DNA of 64,000 nucleotides from Malus domestica (Eukaryota > Streptophyta > Magnoliopsida > Rosales > Rosaceae): positions 5,220,501 to 5,284,500 of the forward strand of contig NC_091675.1 in the NCBI RefSeq assembly GCF_042453785.1, written 5' to 3'. The translations under genes were made by a program, and so were the position numbers. The notes under the pieces were generated by a model that saw only the letters and a list, made by a program, of their open reading frames with translations, searched no databases and was not told where the DNA came from. Positions 34,383 through 46,830 of the stretch are shown here, piece after piece. Positions within the stretch are counted from its first letter, which is position 1. Every line of letters begins with the position of its first letter.

Positions 34383-37027
34383 ATGTGTGTTCGTCTCAAT
34401 TCACTTTCAACCTCCTCCATGGATGATATCATCTCCTCTTTAATCTCCTGTAACATCTTCAACACCTGCCACATGGTCGGTCTCTGCTCCGGCGAAGTTG
34501 AACTGCAAGCGATCGCCACGTCCAGCAGCATTGCCATCTTATCATGCCCATCGTCACAATCATCTTCCCTCAAAGATCTCACCCATTCCATCGTATCATC
34601 CGGCGCTAAGACTAAGTGTTGCGATGGAGGCTTCCCCGTGAGAAGCTCCACCAACAAAACCCCGAATGCATAGACATCGGACTTTGGAGTTGGTTGCCGC
34701 CGTTGTCGATAATGATCGTGATCGTTTGATGAGTTGGTGCGAGTCTCCGGGGCTTTGTACGCAGTTGAATCGGGGTCCGCTTCGGACGTTGGGGTAGGGG
34801 TGGCGAGAACGGAGAGGCAGTAGTCGGTGAGACATGCTTCGAAGTTGGAGCCAAGAAGGACGTTGGAGGACTTGAGATTGCCGTGGACGAGCTTCCATGC
34901 TTGGTGGATGTAGGAGAGGCCTTGTGCTACGTCCTCTGCTATTTTCAAGCAGGATGTCCAGTGCAGCGGCCTTGCCCTTGTTGATTTCCCTGCAACGCAT
35001 TAATCATATTAGGGACTCGGTTTAAGGTTAATTAATTAAGCAGATTCCTGCACTTAATCACAAGCAAGATTCTCGGCGCCGATCCAAATATAGTACAATC
35101 AATCATGTGCTAATAATCCAATTCTAATGATAACCCCAAAAAGTACGTAAACGTAGTATTTAAAGAAAGTGAACAGATTTTTCAATGTGACCAGTACACT
35201 CACGTGTCACTGTACAAATTGTAGGATATATGTGCTAAAATATTAATAACTTAAAAATTAAAATTTCTCACCATTCCTATTAAATCACGTGTACCACTTG
35301 TATTCTTATCACAACTAAAAATTTCTCAAGAAAGTGAAATTTAAGTATGCTTACGTGTCAACCTCCTATCTGCCTCCCCTCAAATTTCCGAGAAATTTTT
35401 CAATATAACCAGCATAATGTGATACACCATGTGTCAATAGTAAAATATATATACGTTACAAAGTTAATAACTTAACAAATAAAATTTCTCATTATTTATA
35501 TAAAAATTGTAACTTCTGCAGAAAATTTTCTGCAAATTCTCAATCAACAAAATAGTCAAAAGAATCAAACAGCAGTCAAACCAGCTCGCTACTCGCTCGC
35601 TCGCTCAACTGAAAGATTGAAACATTACCGTGAACGAGGGAGAAGACGCTGCCGTTAGGCTGGTAATCGTAGACGAGCAGCCGCTCGTCCTTCGCCTGAA
35701 AATATGCTCTTAGCGGCACGAGATTCGGGTGTCTCAGCGCACCCACCGACTCCAGGTGCCGCTCGAACACCTCTCTGCTAGTCCCACCCAGCTTCCCGGC
35801 ATCGAGCCTCTTTACGCTCGCGATCAGGCGGATGTCCAGCACCGCCTTGTACGTCTTCCCGATCGTCCCCTTCCCCAGCAGCTCCGCCGAAGCCCGCATC
35901 AGCTGGTCCAGCGAGTACAGCTGCGGCTCTCCCGCGCAGAACATGAGGCTCCCGCTCTTCACCACTTGAATCCCCTGCGCCTTCTTCACCTTCTGCTCCA
36001 GCTCCTCTTCTATTTCCACGACCGCCGCCGCTGTTTCCTCCGTTACGGTTGGTCCCGCCGAATTAACTGTTTTGCGGGTTTGGGGTGTCCTTTGTTTCTT
36101 CACCGCCATTGCGAAACAGAGAAGGGAGCAGATCAGGAAGAAGACGCCGGAGGAAAACCCAATAATGACGGCAGTTCTTCTGTGCTTTTTGTGACTAGGC
36201 TGAGTCAACTCAACGCCCTGGATATCTTCTGCACTGCTCTGCCCGAGCGCCTTCGCTGGCGGAGGGGCTCCGTGGGCTTCAGTAGTACCAAAAAAGGGTG
36301 TCGTATCGTTGCATTCTTTGTTCACAATCTCGCCGCAGAGGAAGGGGTTCCAAGAGAAGGAGGATGCACCGAACCGGAGCAGAGTCGGAGTGACAGGGAT
36401 TGCACCGGTGAGGTTGTTTCCGGAGACATTGAAGGTCTGGAGGTTGGACTGGTTTAGCGCCGGGACCGGTCCAGTGAACCGGTTCCATTCGAGACGAAGG
36501 TAGTACAGCCGGTCCAGATCGGTGATTAGAAATGCGGGTAATGATCCGGTGAGGTTGTTGTACGACAAATCGAGGGTTCGGAGGAGGTAGAGGGAGGAGA
36601 GCGATGGCGGGAAGGAACCCGAGAAGGAGTTGTGGTCGAGGAAGAGGGTTTTGAGGTTAGTGAATCCAGCGAGGTCGGGAACCGGTCCGGTAAGCGAGTT
36701 GTTCTGCAGACTCAGGACTCTGAGTTGGTCCAACCGAGTCAGGGTGTCAGGCGCGAAAATGCCGCCGAGGTTCTGGGACTTGATTACGAGGCGAACTATT
36801 TTGTACCGGGCGGCGCATTGGACGCCAGTCCAGCGGCAGATGGACTGGACGGCGGTGGCGTTGGAAGAGAAGGGGAGGGCGTCATGTAAATCCGCTTTGG
36901 ATTTGAAGGCGAGGAGCGCGAGAGCGTCGGGTGGGAGAGATGGATGAGCGAGGGAAGGCCTAGAGGAAGTAAGTGTGGAGGTGCAGAGTGAGAGAAGAAG
37001 TAAAAGGAGCTGCCATTTCCTGAGCAT
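34370..37027 (-). CDS. LRR receptor-like pseudokinase (At5g67200-like)
   Basis: Two exons, 35629-37027 and 34370-34989, with a phase-1 intron (CACG|GTAATG; GTTGCAG|GGAAA), 672 aa. Signal peptide about 1-27; plant LRR N-terminal cap ([16 protein letters not shown]64/C71); about five LRRs (about 95-215); one membrane helix (about 285-309, [20 protein letters not shown]). The kinase domain starts near 380 with [12 protein letters not shown] and K406. The catalytic HRD is replaced by HGN (502-504) and DFG by DYC (522-524), so phosphotransfer is unlikely. This class (LRR III) works as co-receptors or scaffolds at the plasma membrane. The exons are GC-rich (around 60% at the 5' end) against an AT-rich intron that contains two diverged copies of a TTTTTCAATRTRACCAG-type repeat. 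Confidence 0.92.
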
Positions 37028-38041
37028 TGTAGAAGAAACAGAGTGTAACTGCGTCTCTCTGGTATGTAATTTACAGAGAAGTCATGGAGAATAAGAGAGA
37101 GAAGGGGCAGAAAGGTGACAAAAGCATGTAAGAGCTGAGAGGAGCAGGTGTCGGACCCAAAAGCTCAGAGTCACGTGAAAGTAAGTTCTCAAAGCCAGAG
37201 GCTAATTTTATCTCACTTTAATCCCTATAAATAAAAAATCGTGATTTAATCTTTAAAACTAAGTTCGTTCAATTTTATTTTCTAGGACTCGATTTTAATT
37301 TTATTTTGTCTCCTGAAACTTAGAATTCGATTTTAATCTCATTTTAAATCATTATCTAAATGCTCTAAAGACGGTCTAGTCAATTTATATGTAAAATCAA
37401 ATTAACGATTATGGTAACAATTAAAATACTCACAAATAAAACATCAATTTATTTTATACATACATATCACTAAAAATTTCAAGTTCAAGAAGTATTTGCC
37501 TAAAGTTTTAAATAATGATTAAGAAAACGAGCTGACTTTGACTAAAATACGTGTACAACGAGAATTCATTCATCACAATTGAGCGAACAAGAAGGTATAC
37601 TCAAATGTCGTTCTATTCACATGTTACCATACATAGCATAATATGATTTCTTATATTTTATTATTTTATCACTTGATTTATTAAAGTGATTGATGGTGAG
37701 CAATGTCAGAGACTACTTATGTGGATTTTAAATCTCAGAGACTAAAGTGAAAAGTTATGTCAATCTCAAATACTATTTTAGCTAAAAAAACCTTTATTCT
37801 AAACTTTTTTTTTTTATGTAAAACTAAAGAAGGAAGGCAAACAAGCATGTTACAATTAAAGTTAAGAATTTGGAAGAGTATTGTTCACGTTCATTCATCA
37901 TTTGATCCTTGATTTTCACACTCTCGTTTTTTTCTCTTCAGCACTCTAATTTGTTTATAATCTTTATTTTCGTTTGATTTATTAAATTATGTGAGACGAG
38001 ACTGAGAAAAAAAATACAGATAGATGTCACTTTCTACATGA
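37028..38041. other. Intergenic, promoter side of the receptor pseudokinase
   Basis: AT-rich. No gene or clear repeat is seen before the MITE at 38051. Confidence 0.5.
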
Positions 38042-38198
38042 GAAGAAAACGGAGGTGGTTTGTCTGCCTTCCCATTTCCATACTCTTCTCATCCCCTCCT
38101 GTTTTATGTTAACGTGGTTTAACCGTGACCACACAAAACAGGAGAGGATGAAAAGAGTATGGAAATGGGAGGGCAAACAATCCACCTCCGAAGAAAAC
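38042..38198. mobile_element. Foldback MITE, Mutator-like, with perfect 9-bp target duplication
   Basis: GAAGAAAAC occurs at 38042-38050 and 38190-38198, immediately outside a 139-bp element (38051-38189) that starts GGAGGTGG and ends CCACCTCC. About 55 bases of each arm are complementary with only a few mismatches around a roughly 30-base loop, so the element is almost all inverted repeat. A 9-bp duplication is the mark of Mutator superfamily transposition. There is no coding potential. Confidence 0.8.
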
Positions 38199-38686
38199 AA
38201 AACAAAACAAAATGGATATTGTTTATACACGGACCCCATGAGTCTAGTCTAGTAGTGTCCTTAAAAAGAAAGTGAAATCAATGTCATGTGATTGAATAGC
38301 ATTGTCCGTGAATTACAAGGAGGAAGCATTTTGCTTCGATTTTGCGGGACACCTTAGTAGTCGTATTTCTTTCTTCTTTACAAGGGGGCCCAATGCCTTC
38401 GTAAATAGGCCCAGATGCTACGTTGGATGTGTCGGCCCAAGTTTAGAATCACGATTATTTGGGCCTAATTACCACAAGTGATGGACTAGTCGTGTTGGGC
38501 TTCCTTTCCAGACTATACATCTTTTCTCTGTTTCATTTGAACGGGCGATTTGCCATTACCAACAAACTTATGCTAAATATAATTAAAAATGAACTACAAA
38601 AGATTAGAGGTAGGGATTAAGAAATGAGTGGATGCAATGCATTTAGAGAGATTTATAAAATGACTACTTAGAATAAATCATTTGTA
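38199..38686. other. Intergenic, nothing recognised
   Basis: AT-rich sequence between the MITE and a SINE copy. No coding or repeat signal was identified. Confidence 0.4.
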
Positions 38687-38863
38687 GCCACTTAGTATTA
38701 TAGTACAGTCTAGTGGTTTTCTTCTTCACTTGTAAGTAAGATGTATTATGTTCGATTTTCGCCAAAGGTGAATTTGAATTACATTATTATTGGCACATTG
38801 TGAGGCTTAACCCACTGCTCTCCCCTTTAGTATAGATAATATCATTAATTTGTTAAAAAAAAA
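38687..38863 (+). repeat. tRNA-like SINE copy
   Basis: It starts GCCACTTAGTATTATAGT and has the A-box-like CAGTCTAGTGG, the B-box-like TATGTTCGATTTTC and a 3' end GTTAAAAAAAAA. Same family as 198-374 and 12416-12580. Confidence 0.65.
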
Positions 38864-40223
38864 TTGAAGTCATCTATAGTCAATTCTAATTACATATCTA
38901 AATCTCTTGGTACTTGCAAATTTGTCATCCAAACGTAGTCTAAATTCAACAATTGTGTACATAAGTTTTGAACTAAAGCACCTCTAATAATAATCAGGCT
39001 AATGTCTATGGACCAAATGATCATTGGTTACTCAACCCAAAGTAGTAGGTACCATCAAAAAATTTCCACTATTGTAAAAAAAAAAAAAGGATTCCTCACA
39101 AAATTTCCTCTCAAAACTCTCTTTCACAATGAAAAACCACTTAAACGCTGTTAAGAAGAAAAATAACACCTAAACCTAATTGTTGCAAGTCTTCTTACAC
39201 ACGTTTTTGCGCTCGTGAAAGCCCTTTTTGATTACTATTTGCTCTGATTCAGCATTTTGTATTTTATTTTTTAACATGTGAATAAATACTGAATTGTAAA
39301 ATATTAGGATTTTGGTGTGGAGCTTTGAAGTGCCGTGCCACTGCCACCGCCCCCTGTAAACCAAGCAACATTTGAGTATTTTCCATCCTTATCCCCCACG
39401 ACTTTTTTGAGTAGTGCCCCTCCCCATTGATAATAAAAAGAGATTCTCAGTTCCATATTGGTTTCCAACCACTTCCAAATTTGCATCATTCCATCCGTCA
39501 TCTTGTAACCATTTGTTTTTTATAAGTAAAACTCGACGGCAAGCATACACCAAAGTGTACAACGAGCCGGGTAGTTGAGATCATGTCCCAAGGCCTCCAT
39601 GGCCGTCTAAAAGCAGGAGAGATTTGAATAACTGGGACAGCCAAATCAAACAGTAGATGTTTAGTGGCTAGTTCCACTTGGTACACTTCTTTTGCTTCCC
39701 ACTTGCTGCATCCAGTGCAGCTCTCCAAGTCTCCATTAACAGATAAATAGTAATTTAACGATAGATACTTACAAAAGTTACCAAATTTTAAATTCCAATA
39801 TATATATAATTGGTGGTGAGTTCATCTAACCGTCTGCCTTACCTCACTCACTCAACTAGGGCACAGGGGACATTTCCTACCTACCAAGCACTTGGCTCAT
39901 GAAAAAGGTGTCCCTAGAAAGTGACATTGCCAAAAGGCCTTCAAGACTTAAATTTGCAGGTTCTTCTACGATTGTAACAGAGGCAAAGCACCCTTTTCTT
40001 TCTCTGTGGACAATTTTTTGGGACCATACCTTAGTTTTTGATAAAGCAAGCACCTTTCTCTTCTTTTGCGTTTGTCCTTCCCCACTAACTTCGATTTTTA
40101 ACTTGTCACAAAGTGTGAAAATTCTGAATGGACTAGATGAATGAACGGCTAGATGTGTGGTCAAGGATTTAATGGCTAAGGATCCAACGGTGCATACTAT
40201 GCTCCGATCTTTAAAACCGCACA
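38864..40223. other. Intergenic, no gene seen
   Basis: AT-rich stretch. Short ORFs on both strands (for example 39498-39728, 39877-40224 minus) have no recognisable domain and no splice-linked partner. Confidence 0.4.
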
Positions 40224-42858
40224 CACTACAAAACTTAGAACAAGTAGAGGCTAGAACATTTGCATCTATTAGTTAAAAATAGGGGCAAAAAATGAAGATT
40301 TCTTCACCTAATAGTAAGAAGGGGTGGATATTAAATTTGCACCTAAAAAAGACGTTGCTATTGATAAATAGAGACGAAAGGGTACATATTTCTACCCCTA
40401 ATAGTTATTATGCTATGTAGGCAAGTGTGGCGTGGAAAAAAAATTAGGTGCAAATGTTGAAAGCTTTAGGGGCGATTATTAATAACAACGCATTTTTATT
40501 TGTCATATTGCATTTTGGAAATTGCTTTAATTGAGAAACGATTTCCATTCCACCATTAATTATTTGATACGTATTCTCACATTTTCAAAGTCAAGTATAT
40601 TTATAATTCTTTTCAGTTCTTCGAAAATTATTATTCAAAACTAATCTTATCACCAACCCAAATGAAGAAACAAGAACTATTGCCAACAAATTAATATTAA
40701 AGTTACATTCTTCAATTTATTAGATACAAATGTTACATGATTGGAGTACAATGAATACATACAAATCCACCTCAGTACATAAGGTTCTCTAAATGTTCTC
40801 TCCAAATCTAAATCTAATCAAAGACTTAATCCCTTGATTCAAACACATAGTATGATTAAAAGTCTGTCTTCAATCTCCCCTTGATGCATATGAAAAGTAT
40901 GTGTTCCATCTTCCCTGTAAACACAAAACACAAGATCATAATAATTGTTACAAATTTTCCCTAAAATAAAAATACGTACTCGAATACTGCCTTCCTTTCC
41001 AAATCGAATACAAAACAAAACCTACAGAACATATAAAAACAAAAGAGAAAGCTCAAACTCAAATAGAGACAAGTTGGGTTCTGTAACTTCTGCTGATCCT
41101 AAAAACTACCAAGCCTACGTGGTGCGCAAGCCGAATAATTAATAAGCTAACTACATCCTTCAGTTATGTACGGGGCATGCCAACTTGATGACCAAGCTTG
41201 GCCAGGGAGTAAAATTTATTGATGTTGCGTTGAGCGCACTGCTAACTTCTTGATCTTGCAACTGCGGCTTATGAAGGAACATGTCTCGGCCTTCGGGTTC
41301 TAGAGCCTGAAGACAAGGCTGCTAGTCTTGCGAAGTTCACGGATCGTCGGTGTCGGGTTCAATCATGGGGATTATATTCGTAAGAGTATAAGCACGCCGA
41401 ACTGACACCAAACTATACGGACACAAGTACTCAAAAAAGATGTATGTCTTGATGGTGAATGTGGTTCGACCATCAGAATGCCGAACTCTAAAACTTACTT
41501 GTGAATATCTAATTATAAAACAACTCGGCATTCAATGCGCCAAGCCCAGTAATCTGTAACACCTCACTTCGCTGATAAGGCTAGTGAGATGACCTCTGCC
41601 AATAAGGATTTGAAAATCATTCTCGACCGAGACTTGGATAGATAATTAGTCGGCCTCGAAGCAGTGCTGTTTATCCAATCTGAAGGTGCTCCGCGATGGG
41701 TTGAGTCTACGACAACAGCGTTGTTTATCCAAATTGAAGATGTGTTGGCGAAAAAGAAAATAAAAATCTCAAGGTTGTTGAGAGGTTTCGTGTAGAGCGA
41801 TAGTTTGCACATGGCAGTTTATGTGTTGAGTTGGAGGGGCTAGAATGATGCACCCCCTTCTTATTTATAGCAGCCAATCTTATCATGGCCGAACCAAAAC
41901 TATACTCGGGTTAGGATTCCTTAACCTAATCCAACCAGATCTCGGCCAATCCTGCCTCCATTAGGGCTTTGAACCAACCACTTTATCCGGTCACATTCAC
42001 TTCTCAAATCTCAGCATCCTCATCCCATTGAGACTTCTTGTTATACTACAATTCGACTTACCCATCAATCCGCCTCATACTACGACTCGGCCGAACTTAA
42101 CCAAGCGACCCATAATAACTAAAATTCGCGATGATTCTAGAAACATCTTGTCGGGCCGAGAATAACTCCTAGCTCGGCCCACATCAATATTTTGGACCCA
42201 AACAAGTTCATAACGTAATCGCACAAAATAACTGGGTAAAGAAAAATAATGAAAATTAATACTTGTATGAATGTTGCAGAACAAGAGAAAAGAAAGAATA
42301 ATAAACTTTAGAAATCAATCGAAGTTTTAAACTTTCTCAATCCGTAATGATCTCTTTATCTTGATTTCAATCCACCAATGACAAGCATTAAGAAATAAAG
42401 AAAAAGGGAGAACGAAAAATGAAGGGAAAGAACAAAGAGAAGGAGAAGAGAGAAAGCTATTGATACTTGATAGAGTGAATAAACAGCACAAGAGAGAAAA
42501 ACAATTAATATAGGAAGAGATAATGCATATCCGACCTAGGGTTAGGTGCTGATACATTTAAACGATAGAAATTAAAATAAAACAAAAAATAAACAGTTAG
42601 AGAAAGTGGCGATTGATAAGGTATTAGGATGAGGGTATTAAATAATTAAATCTTATTGACAATAAGGACGGTTGTTTCCCCTTGTAGTTATTAAAATTAA
42701 CAGCTGTAAATTGTTCCCATATTAAGGGCTGATTTAAACGCCCCTAATAGAACTAATAGGGGCAAATACTATTTATGCATCTAATATCTTATTAATAGAG
42801 GCGAATTCTTCCATTTGCCCCTAGTTGACCACACCTAATAATCACTTTTCTTGCAGCG
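40224..42858. mobile_element. Non-autonomous CACTA (En/Spm) element
   Basis: The left end CACTACAAAAC at 40224 and the right end ...TTTTCTTGCAGCG at 42858 (reverse complement CGCTGCAAGAAAA) are the expected inverted termini with transitions. The trinucleotide ACA flanks both sides (40221-40223, 42859-42861), matching the 3-bp CACTA target duplication. Subterminal zones at both ends repeat TAGGGGCAAA/CACCTAATAG-type motifs in both orientations. No transposase is encoded; the interior carries a probable solo LTR (41166-42204). Confidence 0.7.
41166..42204 (-). repeat. Probable solo LTR inside the CACTA element
   Basis: On the minus strand the block starts TGTTTGGGTCC at 42204 and ends ...CCCCGTACA at 41166. 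It is flanked by AGTTA (41161-41165) and AGTTC (42205-42209), a 4/5 match for a 5-bp target duplication. A TATA-like GCTATAAATAAG lies at 41861-41872, about 340 bases in, as in an LTR promoter. The block is richer in GC (many TCGGCC motifs) than its surroundings. No internal retrotransposon region is present. Confidence 0.45.
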
Positions 42859-43346
42859 ACAAAGTGGGTTATATAGAAATGCTCTCTGAAGGACCTCCAT
42901 CCTTTAACAAATGATTGTTTTGTATCAATAATGTCACACTTGGATATTTTGCTATTGAAATGTTATTATCCACAAATAATTGAGATTACGCCATTTAATA
43001 AATAATGGATATCCTATGCAGATAAGTGTCTTGTCTTGTCCTATCCTTTCATCCAATAAAAATTAAAAAGAAAAGCTACAACAATCGTTGGTTTCTTAAT
43101 GATACAAACAATATTGAGGAAGGGTGGATTCAAACTGGAATCCTCTAGTGATGACCAACTAAGCTAAAAGCCCGAATCACTGATTTCTTATAATTACAAA
43201 ATCATCAAGGAAACATCTCAATAATTCTCATATTAAATGTACCATGCATTATGTTACACTGAAATAAGTGAAAAGAATGAATCACCATGTTTACATTGAA
43301 ATTTTTACACCCACAAGCCTTGGAGAAGATGAACAAATTTACTACG
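42859..43346. other. Intergenic and 3' UTR of the LRR wall protein
   Basis: AT-rich; no gene seen. The part next to 43347 probably carries the 3' end of that transcript. Confidence 0.5.
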
Positions 43347-44744
43347 TCACGGTGGAGGAGGCAATGGAGGAAACAAAGAACCAAAACCAGGAGGCTTACA
43401 TGGAATGTAAGTATAAGTCCACATGAAGGGACAAAACCTTGGGTGCGCAAAGAAATCCGCACATTCCTCCACCGGTCTCTGAAACGGAAGATCGGGAACG
43501 CAGTTGTTCGTAACATCGAGCACTCCTTTCCCGATCAAGCTTCTACAAATCGGACCAACATTTGTGAAGTAATTATCGGACAGCGAAAAGTTCTCCAAGC
43601 TTTGCAGCTCATGACACACCACCTCAGGTACCATGCCATGCAACAAGTTACCCGCAAAATTCAGCTGCTCCACGTTTTCGAGGCACGCCAGTGAAAACGG
43701 TAACGGCCCGGTTAACTGGTTGTTTCCGACATCTAAAACTAAGGCCTGTTTTAGCAACCCTATTTCGTAAGGCAAGCATCCTGTGAGCTGGTTGTTCAGT
43801 AGCAGAACCTCAGTCAGAGCAGCGAAAGCTTTTGAAATGCCCGATGGAATCGAGCCCGTGAATTTGTTGTTTGCTAAGGTGAGGAGGAGAATATGAGAGC
43901 TGCCGAGATTGTCGGGAAGATTCTGCATGAAATTGTTGTTGTTTAGGAATAGGGCGTCAAGTTCTTGAGTGAAAATCTCCGGTGGGACTGCCCCAGTGAA
44001 GAAATTGAACCTTATGTCCAAGAAACCTAGGGTGTTCATGCCGAGAACGGCGGAGGGAAACGCCCCGGAGAATTGGTTGTTGCTTATGTCGAGTTCGTAG
44101 AGGTAGGGGAGGTTGGCAATGGCGGGGGAGACAGTGCCGGAAAAATTGTTGGAGTTTGCATGGAAGAGGGCAATGTCCGGGAGCTGGTCGAGAAATCCGT
44201 CGAGAGAAGGGGCCCCTAGTTGGAATCCGTTGAAGTCGATCGAGGCGAGGGCAATGGCGGAGCTGTTGTTTGGAGGGCTGTCACAGTAGAAGCCTTTGTA
44301 ACTGCATATGTTGGATCCCACCCACGTTTTTGTGATGTTTAGTGGATCTGAGGTGATAAGGGACTTGAAGTTTTGGATAATTGGGTAGACTATTTTGAGC
44401 CTTTGGTCTGCAAATACAAGTTGGTTGTCTGGCAATTTTGTAGGAGGAGGTGCTTGTGGCGGCCGTAGTGGTACTTGTGGTGGTGGTACCGGTGGTGGTG
44501 GTGGTGCTGCTGGTGGGGTTTTGTGCTTTTGGTGGCTTCTGTGTCCGCTGCCTCTTCTGCGGTGGCCACCTAAATCGAACTCGAGGGTTTGTCTGTTGGA
44601 ATAGTTTGTTACGGGAGAAGAATTTTCATGCAACGAGAATGCTACTGCTACACAACTAGGAATACAAAGATAGGATAGAAGAAAAAAGAAGGTTGAGAAT
44701 GAAACTAGAGCTTTGGTGGAATCAGAGCTTCTCATTCTTTCCAC
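43347..44744 (-). CDS. Secreted LRR protein with proline-rich stretches (At4g06744/LRX-like)
   Basis: Intronless ORF of 465 aa. It has an N-terminal signal peptide or anchor (about 13-35, [19 protein letters not shown]), a basic linker, and a proline-rich run (about 78-105, with [12 protein letters not shown]). The LRX-type N-terminal LRR cap ([21 protein letters not shown]-containing [10 protein letters not shown]) precedes about ten plant LRRs ([31 protein letters not shown]). A Cys-rich C-terminal cap follows, with a short tail ending PPLPPPP. LRX proteins bind the cell wall and RALF peptides. This one lacks the long SPPPP extensin domain, so it is better described as an LRX-related or At4g06744-type protein. 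The location (wall) is inferred. Confidence 0.85.
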   Translation of the reverse strand: MERMRSSDSTKALVSFSTFFFLLSYLCIPSCVAVAFSLHENSSPVTNYSNRQTLEFDLGGHRRRGSGHRSHQKHKTPPAAPPPPPVPPPQVPLRPPQAPPPTKLPDNQLVFADQRLKIVYPIIQNFKSLITSDPLNITKTWVGSNICSYKGFYCDSPPNNSSAIALASIDFNGFQLGAPSLDGFLDQLPDIALFHANSNNFSGTVSPAIANLPYLYELDISNNQFSGAFPSAVLGMNTLGFLDIRFNFFTGAVPPEIFTQELDALFLNNNNFMQNLPDNLGSSHILLLTLANNKFTGSIPSGISKAFAALTEVLLLNNQLTGCLPYEIGLLKQALVLDVGNNQLTGPLPFSLACLENVEQLNFAGNLLHGMVPEVVCHELQSLENFSLSDNYFTNVGPICRSLIGKGVLDVTNNCVPDLPFQRPVEECADFFAHPRFCPFMWTYTYIPCKPPGFGSLFPPLPPPP

Positions 44745-45621
44745 AGAGATAAGAAAAGGCTATGATTTTCTTATGCTAGACCAAATCGAACAAGACACTC
44801 GCTGATGGGGTTTTAATGCCAAATTATACACACTTTTTCATAATTCATAATTTTTTTTCTTTTTTTACTAAACCGTAATTACTGATTTTTTTCGTAACTC
44901 ATAATTTAATTTAAATTGAAAAAAAAAATATCCAAAAAATAAGTGGATGATTCATGATTGGGTGGCTCAATGAAGCACTAATTCAACACTTTAGAGACTT
45001 TCTTTCCAAGTGTCATACTTTTATATTGAATTAATTTCACACATTTAAAATGAAAAGAGTTGAGAAATCAAAATATAAGAGTCCCATGGAAATTATTTTA
45101 ATTAACTCTGCAGAGACTTCATCTTAAAGTTTCGATCAGACCAGTAAACATGGCAAGATCTTCCCGGACCCTCAGTCCACTGCCGTCAAAAAGATACAGA
45201 ATAATGCCAAAGCAGATGCTTGAGAAGTCAATGTTGCTGGACCTCCACCGTGTTCGTTGTTAAATGTTTAAATCTAAATGTACAGCTGGGTTTTGTTTCT
45301 TTCGTTATTTTCTTGTAGATTGTACGTCACTTGACGAGCGAGGCAGGGTGGTGTGAATTCTCAGTTTCAACCGATACTTTTTGTGGATCTTGAGGGGCAG
45401 CAGCGGGTTTATAAATCCATTGACCTACCGACATCCATTACCTTTGGTGGGGGCTAATGCTTCATTATGTCAATAATATTGAAACTCTGAATTCTGGATG
45501 AAAATGGACACCAATTTGTTTATTTATTCACTGAGTAATCTTAAGGAGACTAATTTTTTATATCAAATTTGTGAATTATGTGATGTGTCAATTGTCATCA
45601 TGCGTTACTCATCGTGGAGAT
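44745..45621. other. Intergenic, promoter side of the LRR wall protein
   Basis: AT-rich with T/A runs. No gene or repeat is recognised apart from the SINE-like copy that begins at 45622. Confidence 0.45.
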
Positions 45622-45795
45622 GAATTCTAGGCCCTTATTCTACATTGCACATTTTGGGTTCGATTTTTGACGCTAGTGAATCATACGATGGTGGCCAAAG
45701 ATATGTTGAAATGCTTATGTGAGTCTTCTCAACCCTTAAAAGGTTGGACTACCGTGACGAAGCCACCGACTGATCCCATTTTTAAGATGAAAAAG
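45622..45795 (+). repeat. Second SINE-like family, copy 1
   Basis: It shares with 52847-53025, in the same order: GAATTnnAGG, TATTCTA, a B-box-like GGTTCGATT, CGCTAGTGAATCA, GATGGTG, TATGTGAGTCTTCT, AAGCCACC and CTATTTTTAA/CCATTTTTAA. The pol III B-box-like motif suggests a tRNA-derived SINE distinct from the family at 38687. Confidence 0.5.
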
Positions 45796-46266
45796 TTTGT
45801 CTAGGTTTGGACTTGGATCATTAATAACTAAGCCCAATGTTATTTGAAACATGGACCAGTATTTTTCTGGGCTTCTTCTGGGCCGTGCAGCAGAAATTTT
45901 GCATGACCAAAAACCCAAAAGAGGGAAATAAAGAGAGGAGAAAATATGCCATGTAACTGATGAAGAGGACTAATAATCTCAGTTTTGGATTTAGTGATGG
46001 AATCCAATTCACCATCCAAACAATTAAATGGGATTGAATATGTCTGTTTACCCGGATTGGTTTGAATCTTCAACAACCTAGTTTATGAGAGATTTTTTCA
46101 TGCATTCAGAATACTGTGTGTCATAATAAGTAGATAATTATATTTTTCAGTGTCGTTTCAGTTGTATTATATCACGTGGTGCATAACTTTGTGTTTTGAA
46201 AACACTAAAAAATATCTCCTAATTTAAAGGGATTTCTCATGCATAATTGAAGATGTCATGCATACC

Positions 46267-46830
46267 TTTTTTTTTCGAAAGATAAGTATTATTAAACTCG
46301 AAGTGCAATGTTTACATCGAAAGCCAGAGTATTGAACAACAACCACTTTGGTTCAAAAGCATCCCATGTATGAACACCACCTATACGAGACAAACTAAGT
46401 CACTAGATGTGCTGCCCTATTACAACTGCGAGGACCAAAAATAAACTATATTGACATCAATTGCATTTGCACACACTTAATGTCAAAGAGAAGACTTTAA
46501 ATAACAACGTTTAGTTCTGTTGTTTCATTGATCATATCCACAAGCTCCTTAGAATCCGTTTCCACTTGAATCACATCAAACCCTCTATCGAAGCAAGCAA
46601 GCAAGGTTGCTCGTACACCCTCTGCTTCCAACTTGATTCACAAGGAAAATTCCCCATTCCTCCCGCCGCCTTAAAAATCCTTGCAAAGTCCTGTGCCACC
46701 CAATCATAGCATGAAACGTATCACTCATCTCTCCACATTTGGAACTGGAAAGACTTCCAATGCGTGCAAAGTTAACTCTTAATTGAACAATTAGTGTTGG
46801 AATTAAGCTTGCTTTGAAATTAAACAACTT
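46267..46830 (-). mobile_element. LINE 3' end relic with RNase H domain
   Basis: On the minus strand the block reads RREEWGIF, then codons for QVETDSKELVDMINETTELN (the RNase H core DSK...LVDMIN) and ends with an A-run (T-run at 46267-46275). Stops and frameshifts make it non-functional. It is independent of the relics at 2260-8580 and 20512-20649. Confidence 0.6.

Noticed and set aside
35729-36457. 242-codon ORF on the plus strand
   Set aside because: Frame shadow antisense to the GC-rich first exon of the receptor pseudokinase; composition is typical of antisense reading.
38051-38189. MIR482-like precursor
   Set aside because: The resemblance is limited to about 11 bases, the arms are too long and uniform, and the 9-bp target duplication explains the hairpin as a MITE.
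44395-44659. Gly/Val-rich plus ORFs
   Set aside because: Antisense reading of the proline-rich stretch of the LRR wall protein.
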